A stretch of DNA of 64,000 nucleotides from Hyalella azteca (Eukaryota > Arthropoda > Malacostraca > Amphipoda > Hyalellidae). Below, piece by piece: positions 24,816 to 37,255 of the stretch. The stretch's first letter is position 1. Each line of letters starts with the position of its first letter. Where the stretch lies: positions 102,321-166,320 of the forward strand of contig NW_025934950.1 of the NCBI RefSeq assembly GCF_000764305.2, in the 5' to 3' direction. The notes under the pieces are model-generated. The model ran no database searches, was not told the origin of the DNA, and was given only the letters and a program-made list of their open reading frames with translations. Position numbers and translations under genes: made by a program.

Positions 24816-25382
24816 AAATGAATAGGCAAATATGTTTCACTGAGATGCTGAATAATTGACTGACAGAGTCAACTTGTCGCAGTCTTGGATTGCATCAACG
24901 TAAGATTGCGTAAGTTTAATTCGTAATGGTATGAGTTTCATGAAGCGTGCGATCGTTCAAGCCATACAACAATTTGTCTGCAAGTAAATGAGGAATTTTA
25001 TTTGCGGCTGGAAATTTGAATAGTCTCCCCGCATGTTCAGATTACATTATCTTTGATTGAAGGCGTCTCTACCCAAGCTACATTCAGTAAGCAATGTGTA
25101 CGAAAGCTTGTCTCGAGTTGAGTTCTGCATATAAATAGCTTATTTGAACAAAGAATAACGCACTCACAAACAGTGCATGGGTCAAGTGTTCGAGATAAAA
25201 TTAAATGCAAAGGCGATTCTGCTCTCGAGAGTGTTTTAATCCTTTTTTTTGCTGCCGACAGATGTTTGCTATATAGTCGAGATATAGACAGGGATATACG
25301 ATATAAGGCAATCAAATGTCGTAGCCCATTATGTTTTGAGCGTCTTCGGCGACTGCATTGTAATGCTATAAGGCTTGAGTCT

Positions 25383-25575
25383 TAGAAAAATGATGGTTGC
25401 GAGGCTAGAAATGTTGCGCGAGGCCAAAATAATGATTGAGGCCAACCATGTTGGGTGAGGCCAAAATGATGGTTGAGGCCAGAAATTTTGGGCAAGGCCA
25501 GAAACGTTGGGTGAGGCCAAAATGTTGGTTGAGGCCAGAAATGATTGTTGAGTCTAAAAATTATGGTTGCGGCCA
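25383..25575. repeat. 18-19 bp degenerate tandem repeat, about 10 copies
   Basis: Units of the type AAAATGATGGTTGAGGCC alternate with AGAAATGTTGGGTGAGGCC, so a two-unit period of about 37 is also visible. The GAGGCC end is the best conserved part. The minus-strand ORFs rich in Trp-Pro across it come from the repeat and not from a gene. Confidence 0.85.
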
Positions 25576-25627
25576 AAAGTCATTTGCATGAAAATTCGAA
25601 TTTAGAATATTTTGCCGAAATTCGATT

Positions 25628-25788
25628 AAAAATATAACTCAGTACTCACTGCAGTGAGTGACAGCGAGCACATTTTCTCGTCGACGAAAATGTGAAGTCA
25701 CGGACGGACAGACAGACGGACGGACAGACGGACATTGCGAGCACAATAGTGCATTTTTTCAATAAAAGAGAACGTGCGCTAAAAAATA
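25628..25788. repeat. Dispersed repeat family 2, copy 1 (palindrome-bearing, ~161 bp)
   Basis: It shares almost its whole length with 49202-49366: AAAAATATAACTCAGTACTC, the palindrome ACTCACTGCAGTGAGT, ATTTTCTCGTCGACGAAAA, a GGACGGACAGACGGAC tract, AATAGTGCATTTTTTC and GTGCGCTAAAAA. The outer inverted repeat is present but has mismatches here. No ORF of note. Confidence 0.85.
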
Positions 25789-26057
25789 GGACTAATTCAC
25801 GAAAATATGACTAATTGTCAAAATGGACATTCGGACTGTGATGATAACAACGAAGAAGAGAAGATTAATTTAAAGTTATTAAATGAACAGATATTTCAAA
25901 GTTTAAGTTTGATTTTCTGATCAAGTATTGATCACTGGATTACAATCATTATATGAAGTAATTTAGGATATTTTAGTCGTATAGGGTCAGCTTTTAGTAT
26001 GTGCATCTATATTTTTATTAAATAATTTGTATTTAAAAAGTACTCCAATTAAATACC

Positions 26058-26335
26058 ACTCTTCTTAAGAGGCCTGTAACTCCGATGCTACGCATGTACA
26101 ATAAGTTTCTTATTTTATTTTTATGATTAAAATTTTGTTCATACTTTTTTAATTATTTTTTCATTCTGTCAATTGATTCATGCATTATCTCCGACTTTAC
26201 GCAAGTGGGCAAGATTTCAGATCGATTGGACGGGTTGAAGTGTGTCAAATATCGATTATAAAATTTGTAGCAGATAGACAACTTAAGAAGTGAAGTTAAA
26301 GAGAAGTAACGTAAAGAAGTGTTGTACTAATAAAA
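26058..26335. repeat. Dispersed repeat family 1, short copy with one unit
   Basis: A diverged 5' part (CATGTACAATAAGTTTCTTA, matching the other copies' GATGTACAATGAATTTCTCA) leads directly to a single unit at 26175 (GATTCATGCATTATCTCCGA), then ATTTCAGATCGATTGGACGG and the same 3' end AGTGAAGTTAAAGAGAAGT. The CAAA/CAGA tract is nearly lost. Confidence 0.8.
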
Positions 26336-29300
26336 TGGGTGTATAAGGATCATTCTGAAACTATAGAAGTGCAGCTAACAGAGGAAGACACTTGCAATAT
26401 GAAGCAAAAGAACAAGATCTGTAAAAGAAATTTGTATCAGAAATTTGAGTTCTTATTTTCTGCTCAGTCTTACCTCACATCCTATGCATGTGCTATGTTT
26501 TCACGTATAATATACGACGTTCATATTTACATTTTGTGTAATTATCGAAAATCCAAAGGTAAGCCGTCTTTGTTGTATTCAAACAATTGCAAACTGTGTA
26601 AATACCGCAAAAAATTGCACACGCTCTATATATGGACGAAGACTTTGAACATGGCGCATTCTACACATAAAATTCCCTTTGTGTAAAATAGCCGGAGATA
26701 TTATCATACAAGTAGATAGATTACTGATCTTTATGATTAACTTCTCAAGTTGAAAATGCAGAGGAAACACTATAGCGGCCGAGCAATGCTTTTTTTCTGC
26801 AGCCAACGAGGTGCCTGCCACTGCATTCGTATAGGCAAGGAGGTTGCCTGCTGTACATGCAATGCAAGCAAGAAAGCAATCGGCCATTTTGTTTCCATAA
26901 TAGTATTCATGCGACGCTTTGTGTCCACGCTGCAGGTTAATTTTTTTTCAGGTACATGCATGCAGACGAAGTACTCCATTATAATAATAATAATACAGGA
27001 AAAAACATAAAAAAGTGAGCAAAATAATAGTTGAACATAGACTGCTCTTCGCCCCGATTACTGTTGAATACAATTTCAAGTTTACGAGACAGCTGAAGTT
27101 ATTGAGTATTGTGAAAGATGAATTGTGTAACACGCTGTTGTATGCAATTAGTGTCAATTGCGACGCCAAAAAATCGTTTTCGAATACTTGAACTTGCTGA
27201 CATAGACTGACTCTGCTTTCGGAATTAGGAGAAATGTATGTTTCATGCTTAAAGAGGTTTTATCTTGTGAATTTGAAATGTTAAAGATTAAAAGTTTTGT
27301 TAACATCTGAACAAATGTTTGATGGGATCAATCTGATCGGGAATAAATATTGGGATACAAATATGAGGTTTATTTTATTGGATGACACTCCTTGAATCGC
27401 TCAACTAAAATAATAATTTCTGATCAATCAAATTGTAGTTAAACTGTTTTGTGGAAGCTAAAATAGCGAAGGTTTGCTGCCGAGTCATGAGTAGGTTAGA
27501 AATAAGTGCACATGCAGCTTGTTTTATAAGCAATGCATAATAATGTGGAGGTGTCGACCAGCGTCTGGCCATAGCTCATGATCCGCGAGACTTGCTTGTA
27601 TGTAACGAAGTCAATAAAGCAAGATGCCCAGACGGCATTCAGCGCGAGCCTGATGAATTATTCAGTTGGTAATGTTACAAGGAGATAGCTCATGTAAGAA
27701 ACATGCATTACATTCTAACTCAAATTCTTTGCCATACTGGTTACGGATCGTAAATACATCTTCTGGGCGCAGCGCTCATTGTCGTCTGCATATTCGGTGC
27801 CGAGACATCATAAACATAGCAGTAGCTTAATGTAATCTTCTTTGAGATGCATGCCGCAAGTGTTGCTTTAAAGCTTTTCATATTATAGAACCCTTTCATT
27901 GAATTATAAGTTTCCAGTGAGGAGTGTTCACTGTCGCCTGAGTTTCCGCGTTCCGCATTCCCGCGGCTGTCGCAGCTGAGTTATTTCTTGCTGGGCACCA
28001 ACGCTGGGTTCAAGTTTAAACGTACGATGAGCCTACTACGCCGGTATGGCATTGATGTTCACAGTCAGTAAATCTTTAGGATTTGATTCCGATTTTTATT
28101 GTCTTCTTCATGTTCTGCAGAGCTTTCCTGAGCATAATTCTATACACGCTTTTGCTGCTAACAATATAATGGGAATAACTCAAATGTTCTGTAATTGCTT
28201 AAAATAAATTATTCGCGATGCATAAAATGTGAATAAATCTAATAAATTTGAAAGTATGATTGAGGCTCAGTTTGAATAATTGCACCATCATGTATGTCTT
28301 ATGTGGTAACATTTAACGGAGCACACGCGTACATCATTTCATTATCTCTTCAGCATCAACGTGATGAATTTAGGCATGTACGTTATGGAGAAGTGGGCAG
28401 CATTTTTAACGCCTGGCTTCAGAATTCAGGATAACATTGTTTTGGATAACCCTGATTGCAATTTATAGTTGCTTTAAAAAAAAACCATTAACTCCAAAAG
28501 ATTTCAACAAACGATTAACAAAATTTCGGCCGATAAAGGAAGAGTTGAGGATGAACGATGCCGTTAGAATTTGTGCTAGATTATTTGACGCTATATATAC
28601 GATGTTGCTTTGTACCAAATGAGACATTCTGTGCCCAGCGAGGCCAGAGCTGGAGGGGACAGGAGCAGCCAGTCGTATAGTGCCACGCAGACACAGCGGC
28701 CTCCATCCATCCGTCAGTCGACGGTGTAGGCAACCATTCATCACAGGTGCATCATTACCTCTCAGCACCTCTCATTACCTTCTATCACTGCTTATTAACA
28801 ACTATTATGAGCGATTAGAGCTTATTGCAGTCATTACGATACACCAGCAAAGCTGAGCTTCGAGCCTCCACTTCTTTGTTGCTCTGTTTTAGCACAAACT
28901 TGAAGAGCATAGCTGCAGAAGCGCCACCGCAAATGCGCAGGCTTCTACCTTTTCCCACACTTACCTCAAATTTTACTCCGTACTTAAGCCACTTAGGTGA
29001 TTAGTTGTTAGAGCGCGCGCTGCACTTCGTCACTATTTACTCCTTCAAAATTAATTCGAAGGAGGGATATAATGAAGAGAAGCCGTTAAGCTGGAGCATA
29101 AAATTACGTTATGTGGCCATGAGCACACGTAAACTATGTAAGAGCTACCACGAGCGTCGTTCCGCAGGATGTATAGAGGATGAATATGAGCTGCAGTAGC
29201 TGCAATCTTTACAAAAGCCAGTCTCTTATTTCCATGATTTGATAATTATAATAACATAATTCAAACGTGCATGTCATCATATGCCCAGTGTCGCCCGTTT

Positions 29301-32300
29301 GAACGATAGGCACGGCGTTCAACTTGCATGAATGAGCAGAAGTTGCCACGCAACAGCTCTGTTGAGAGCCCTTGTGTTTACCTCGCCTGCTAGGCCATCA
29401 CTCATGCGCTACTGGCTCTCTCACTCACCATTAGCAGCCAAGAGCCAATTGTACCTGTCTTTCACCTGCTATTTGCCGTAGTTTCGTGTCTTTTGTGAGC
29501 CAGATAACGTCACTAGATGATGGATGAAGTGTGTAAATAAATGTTAAACTGGTGCTTAGTGTCCACACATGCGAGTTGCATACAGGACTGCTCGCGTGCT
29601 CAGGACTCTCCTCTCAAGCCGTCCGCCCACATATACGATCAACTTCCATGATCTACATTTGCATGCACTCACTGAACGCCCTGCAATAATGCTCAGTTTT
29701 TTCTTGCATAATTTTTCTTGTATAATTGTGCATTCACTTATTCAGTGCCGACGCTTCTATTCAATATGGTGATGATCATCAAAAATAATTATGAGCGTCA
29801 AAGCCCTGTGTTCCTTCATGTGTGTACGAACTCAAGCCAATTTTTAGGCCAGTAATATCGCATGCATTTTAAATAAAAGCTTCTATTATTTATTGACACG
29901 GAAAAGGCTCGGAGATTAAAGTCAGAAGGCATAAATTTTTTTGGGAATAAATACTGCACTCAGGGTTACTTAAAAAGAGTATCAGTTAATATTATTAAGG
30001 AAATCACTTTCATACTCGTGTTACTGCTACATGCGAGAGGCATTTACTTGGAACATAGAATGAATAAAATTCAATTTTGTGATCTAATATAAAATCAAAT
30101 GGCTGAATTATTTGAGTTCCATGAAGTCTGCTTTTGATGCATGTAATAAGCGCGAAGTTATGCCATTCTATAATGTCGAAGAATCGTCGACCAAAATGAG
30201 TATTATTTGAAATGAAATATCTAATGCTGTGTGGTAGCGCGCATTCTAGGTAATTCGGAAATAATTCTTTTAATAACCATTGTTTAGGCAAGCTGCGCTT
30301 GATTTAATGGCACTTCATAGAGACTATTTTTCAACGAAATATTTTACTTTTTAAATGAAATGGAACTCTGCAAAGATTAATTAAAATGAATGAAATCAAA
30401 TTTTGCGATGTTACTGAGCGACGTTCATTTTTGACTTAAAAATGCATATTATTTTCATTATTTACAGTCTCAAACATTATTCTTGGTAGTCTGATGTAGT
30501 GTTTCTGATATTTGTGATTTATTTTAAGCACGGAAGCACGGTTTGTTTCGTCTCTTGGTACAGCTCATATAATGAAAAATTTAGCACAGTTTATTCCTTT
30601 ATTTTTATTGTAAAGTGTATGATGCAGCAACGCGGTATATAAATAATAGGCCGAGCTTCATATTCTATTTCGGATGTAAATTTTAATGAAAAGAGCAATA
30701 AAATTAAATTTTTCGAACTAACAGAACCGCACTTGTAAAAAAAATTAATTTTTTAACCTAAGAAAATTGATATTCAAATAAAGGTGATAAAAGCGGCTTC
30801 AAAATCTAAGAAAATATTATATAATATTAGAAAACAGTTCAAATTTGGAAACACAATCATATGCTGTAGAGTGATAGTTCACAAATATGGAAAGTTTAAT
30901 CATGTTCAGTTATGCATAAAGTCACTTGATTAGCCTCACACGACACCTCGAATCGAACGGCCAATAAAGTAAGGAAATTCCTTCATATTAATTCCATTAA
31001 CAAGCTTGCTTTTGTAGACTTTTATGTATGAAAACTTGCATCACAGGCTTCATGCGTGATAGTGCAGGAAAAAAGCTCTCACGCATATTTCATATTTAAT
31101 GGAACGTCAAAAATACATGAATGAACCTCCGCGAAGATGCACATCTTATTTTACTGTTAATATAACCGAGTAAAACCGATCCTAATGTAGTAAAAGTTTT
31201 GATATTGACCAGAAATGCTCGTGAAGAAATGCTTTTACTGCATTTGTACGATCCATTACCACATATGCTACAATTTTTGATACCATTGCGAGTCACTGAT
31301 GGATGAGCGTTGATTGAAATCACTTCAAATTGAATTGAAATCACTTCACATAATGTACATAATTGTTGGTGGCCGACTTGCGTGTAGCGATTGTTCGAGG
31401 AGCATATGGCTCGACACAAAATACACGAATGTAAAAATATCTGGATACTTATTGTGCATCGAAAGATCAAATTGAAGTGAAAAAATCCCCTAGAATAGAA
31501 TGTAAAAAGTTTTGTTGTACTTCACTATCCAAAGGGCTCATGAAGCGACCAGGAAAGTAGCGCGATTGACGGACACCTTAGTTTACGACCCATAAATCTC
31601 TTCTGTGCGCTTAATGGACTCGTGTTCTTTAGGCTCGGTCACTCAATTAATAAAGTGGCTGTGCAAGCTCAGTGGCTGCAATATACAAGAACCTCCTTTT
31701 TTACCATCGACCGTTGAAAGTTAGCATTCGACGTCCACAACTTTACATATAAAGAGCACACAATTTTATAAGATAAAACTTGACTAAATATAATTGTGTC
31801 CAAATATTCCAATAACGTTTTTAATCAGCGATTTGTTGGAAATTGTTCCGAAGAGAAAAATACAATGTTACTGGATTTCTGTTGCATGTGGAGATCGCTA
31901 ATGTCCTCCACGACACTCAGATCAGTTACTGACGAAAAGAGCTGAGGCCCAAGTAATCGAAGGAATTTACTACCGTGCTCATATTTGGTCTTCATTTACG
32001 TTCTGCGAGTATATATGCAACTTCAAAATTCAGAACAATATAACAATAATATTGTCATATCAATTTATATAATTTGTGCGTCTTGAAAAGTGAGCATAAA
32101 GTTCGCATTACAGCATTTTACATTTAATACGATTGGAAATTAATCTACTTGAAACTCAAGCCAATGTGCACACTGCAGCATGTAAATTTTTACCTATTCC
32201 ATCGTTGGAACGAAAAATACTGAACCTAATACGACACTGAGCAGCAATTTTTCATCGGTTATTATTTGACGACCACCTCGCAATTCATGACCTGAGCGCT

Positions 32301-35300
32301 TCATGAAGACGCGCCTAATACCCAATTACAGGGATTGGCAGCTTCGTATTGGTCATGAGGTGTCACTAGGAAATATTGCTCTCAATTCCCTATGCGATCC
32401 ATGAAGAATGACATTCATTTTCTTCAATGCATGGAAGAGAATGCTTAGGAAATGTTGTACTGGCTTATTGAAGTGAGAAATGAGCAACAAATTTTTACGT
32501 CTAAATGATATGATGGTTGACGATGAAGTACATGCAATTTACTAAAATTAATCGATTGTATTAGGATCACTTGATTGATTAAATCGCAAGTTTATCAAGA
32601 ATTTAAAAACAAAGAAAATAATCAAGAAACTTACCATTTCTAATGAGAGAAAACGTTTCGGAATTCAGCTCCATCATCAGTACAAAAACCTAGCACACAG
32701 GTACAAACATTAGCAAACTAAAATTCATATTTAAGAGAACAAAACATAAATCGACTTATATGAAAACAAATAAAAATAAAGCAAACATGAGCAGACAAAC
32801 TTATGTACTTTTTTCAATTTCGAGGGGGAATTATTCGATAGTGTTGATGGAAGCAAACGAGAACTTTATTACGATGCCATTGCTCATCAAATTATTATAC
32901 AAACATACATTGTGAAATAATAATTTTTGGTCATTTGCAAACCTTGAACAATTTGCATAGCTCATTACGAACGCTTAACGACGTTGGTATGGTAGCTAAT
33001 ATGCTTCCTTTAGGGCTCTCAATAAAAGAGACCGCAGATGCTAAAGAGTCAATTCTTGGCCGACAAAGGGGTCATCCATCACGACAAGCTTGTTCCGTGT
33101 CCCAATTGCACGACGGCCAATTACTGGCATTCGGATGCAAACTCGGTACCCTGAAATATGCAAGTCTAATGACGACCTGCACACTCTGACGAATGGGCGC
33201 TCGTCATTGCAGCGTCACACTGAGGGACATGTGAACAACCTGAGCCTTTCTTCGTTTGCATTTATACCTAAATAATAGAAATACCCAAGAACTGCTTGCT
33301 GTAGTTGAGCTTAACCGTTATGAAGTCTTTGGAGCCATGGTAATGATTAAGGTGCAATGCTTTTTTAAGATGCTTCAAAAAATGAAAGGAATAACGTACG
33401 GGGGAAGATAACGTGTAAAGTACGTGATTATTCGTAACAATTATTCTACTGAAATTTTTATGCGTTGTTAATCAACTATCCTCTTCGCATATTATTTTTA
33501 GCTTTGTTAATAATATTTTTAATATAAAACAGGCCCTCAGTACGTGTTTCAGCCGATATCGAAAGGGAAATTGCTTTAAATAGTTAAATCCATCGACAAT
33601 CATTCTATCATTTGAAATACCATATTAATAAATATTTTAAATAATATTTATAGTAAAATATTAACTTCTATCGATACGTCAATATTCTATATATCGAAGG
33701 TATGCAAATTTTTTAAACATTTCGAAAACCAACTTATTAACAGATAACAAAGTACGTGAATGTGCATATTTTGAATATTTCGTTACGAGTTCACATCAAA
33801 TTCTGAAATATGAATCAAACTCAATCGCTAATTTGATGAATTAAGAAACTTTATCTAAATGCAGTAGTGGAGCAGAACACAAAAGAAATCAATGAAGCGT
33901 CTGTGTCTATTGAGTGTTTTTACAGAATGAAAAGTGCACAAGAAAATACATTTAAATGATAATTCACTCATAGAATCGCAAAGTGTACATGACTAGGCCG
34001 TCTGATATACTCTGGTCCATACCAAGCAAACAAATAGAATAGAAATTTTTTTTTTCGTCTTAAAAAATAGTTCGTATCTCACCATTTCAAAATTAATAAA
34101 TCCAAAATTGTCTCACAAAACTAAATCCGTCATCAATTCTGTCTCATAATCATGAGTGTATAATTCATAATGGAAATCAATAATTTATTTAAATATGTTA
34201 ACAACAACACTCTATAACGCATGAGACCGCTTGTGATCAGATGCATGTATCTGTACTGCGTTTAAGGCATAAGTCATAAGAGAGACTATAAACAGAGGGT
34301 GTAAGATATACGAGTCGTTAAGTTATCAAGTTTCTGTACCGAATTTTATGATTGCACTAAGAGTATGATGGTTATTACCGAGGCTATTCTCTTTGTAATG
34401 ATAGTATCATCAGAGCAGACGGCAGCTGCATGCTGTTGAATGAGAGTAGCGGTAGCACATGCGCCCCTGAGTAATAGCGGACATACGATCCGGTTTCCGG
34501 TGCTTGAATAGTCGAACAAAAATTAAATCTTTCAATGGTAAGAATAGCAATCGATGATTTAGTTACTGATTTTTTAGTGGATCATATGAGTCTTCAAATA
34601 AGTTTTTGACCAGTTCACTCACCATACATCTATGATGGTAAATATTTTTTGTTTTTCTTACATTATTTGTAAATTTTTCCGGAAAATATGATATTGAAGA
34701 TCAATGTTAAAACATCGTAACATATTCCATGATGTGTCGAGAGCTGCAATTGAGTCTATGTTGGCATCAGTCGCAAAGCGTGCTTAAAATTTGTCGGTTA
34801 GTTCAAAATGATGCTTATTCTTTTGCTTTCATTCATATTGGAGTTTTGGGATCAAGATCCTGACATTAATACATTGTACATTTTGCAGGATTGTTAGTGT
34901 TCCCCCTAGTGAATAATAAGTTATAAATAATATATAATAACATATTATTTATATAAATATAAATATAACTAATATAATAAATTATAATTGTATTACATTG
35001 TGAAATATTTTTGACAATATTCATTTGTTTCGTGTCTGGAGTATCATTTGAAAGACGATCCTCCAGAGATGAATTCTCCACCAGGTCGAGGACAACTTTC
35101 GGAATCTTCATGTCAGTTTACAAGTGAAGGCTACAGACCAACATTAAAAAATAGAGAGGGGAGAAAGAGAGAGGAGAACATTGAAGGCATTGCAGTTGAC
35201 TAAACTGGTCTTGGTGTGACCTCTTCATCTGAACTTTACCTTGCACTCGGTCACGCTGTCGAGCTCTTCACTAGCTCACATCACCCTGGTCGTGGTAACG

Positions 35301-36949
35301 CTGGTCTAGTCTGGCGTTCGTATCTGTGTTACATGCGCAGTAGAAATTTTTTGCTGTAGGAATTATTTTACAATGCATGTAAAAATTGTAATATGCTAAT
35401 AATACGCATTATCTTCAAAGTATAGATGAGTGAAACCAAGTTAATGCCATTCTTCTAGCATCAATTCATGGTACTTATAGCATCAATACATAATGGTTCT
35501 AGGGCCAATTGTTAGTTTTCCTAGCATCCCTTTCAAGACTGTCATTCATTGCTGATAAATATTATAATTACAATAATAAACTATCAAACATGTGGTATAA
35601 AGTTAGTGGCAAAAATAATTGCACTGTTACAATAAATGCCATGAAACACTTTTTTATTTGAACCAGCGCAAATATATAATTTCTTTGATAAATTAGAGAT
35701 TAAGTTTATGTATGGTGATTGTTTCATAGGCTCATAGCTTAGCTCTCATTGTTGTATCTTGCACTAAACTGAATTTGGTCAGATATATTGCTGGTTTAAC
35801 GAAACTATTTAGTCTCCGAAGATCCCAAAATGTACATTCATTGCGATGATTTGAACATTAATGAAGGGAGACTGAGTAGCAGAACAGTTTTTTATGCCTC
35901 TGATTTTAGACAGCAGAAGGTGCAAGTAATAGTTGCTAGAAGCATTCAGACAGTTTTTGTGGATACCTTGAGCGAAGGCCACGAAGATTCAATTCGAATG
36001 AATTATCAGACAATTTTTTATAGATGAAATAGTCGAGCCGTGTAATCAGTCAAGTTTTCGGAATAAAGGATATTTCGAGCAGGCAGCGCGGCGCCTTAAG
36101 AATATGATTTGATTATTATACTTGTGTTAGGAGCAGGCCCGAATAGCAGGGACACAGAGCATTCATTAGGCGGCGTTAACATTCCCGCCAATAATTTTCC
36201 CTCATCTTCGCTGGCATCGCGCACATCCAATACAAAAATCATCTCGCCCTGAACGAAATTCCCTCCGCTCTCTGCCGCAACAAAAATCGAATGGCGATCT
36301 TCCTGTAGCGGGATTATACATCAGAAAATGCTAGCATGGACGCACCAAAAAACCTCCATAAATCTGTATGAGTTGCGAGTAATAGCCGTCATTGCACGGC
36401 CAGCTACACGTACGGGCGAGCCCCATACTCATTGAAAGAATAAAGGCGTATTACCGGTGGCCGCTGATAAAACTACCAAGAATTTAAGCCTTGCAAGTAT
36501 AGAGAAACATTATCGAGAGACCATCTCTAACAACGGATTTGCGATTGAACAAAGTAAGGTAAATTGCAATTTAACCGACGGCGAAACATTTCTGAGTAAA
36601 ATGCATTCGGAAAAGATTGCATTGCAAGTTAGAGTGTTAATTTAATTTTTAAGAACTTCTTTATTATTGCAAACACATCGCAGGCGAATGCGTTCTCGGG
36701 TGTGAGCGTTTACCAGTCTATGGTAGCAGAAACATGGAGACTACTATGTTCCTGTAACGAGCATTATAAAAAGTTAACATGAATGCTTACCAATGAAAAA
36801 AATATGAACGAATAAATTAATGTTCATTAAAAGTTTTCATTGGCTGACACTAGTCGACTAATGCACAGAACTCGGCACAGGCACCGGCAGTGCATAGAAC
36901 TTGGCTTACTTATGCCGATCCATCGCTTATCAAGCTATGACACTTTTAA
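26336..36949. other. Intergenic, nothing recognised
   Basis: More than 10 kb without a recognisable gene. ORFs peak at 115-124 codons (26339-26686, 31096-31470), with AT-biased composition and no motif. Small features are an (ATA)n tract at 26981-26995, an A/T-only stretch at 34906-34990, and a GC-richer non-coding patch at 36040-36330. Confidence 0.5.
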
Positions 36950-37255
36950 GTATCTCAGCTTGCAGACTTTCAAGTATTAGTGTGATAAGGACATCATAAG
37001 GTCCCTACGTATCACAGTTTAAGGGTCTTTAAGTATCTGTTATCCTGTAAGGTTTTTATGCATTGATGTTATAAGGTCTTTATAAGTAATTCTGTCTTTG
37101 TGTATCACTGTTATTATTAAGTCTTTGTGTATCACTGTTAAAAGTATTTATATTGAAAGGTTGTTATGTCTCTGGGTATAAAGCCTTTAAGCATTTCTGT
37201 TATAAGGTCTTTAACTCTTTATGTATCATTCATGTATCATTCGTGTAGATTATTA
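36950..37255. repeat. Degenerate ~25-30 bp tandem repeat
   Basis: Recurring blocks TAAGGTCTTTAAGTATC, GTGTATCACTGTTATTA, GTGTATCACTGTTAAAA and TGTTATAAGGTCTTTAACTC occur every 25-30 bases over about 300 bases. Copies are too diverged to count exactly. Confidence 0.65.

Noticed and set aside
30940..30975. GTTCGATTC-like word on the minus strand (tRNA B-box look-alike)
   Set aside because: No matching A box, acceptor stem or anticodon arm could be built around it.
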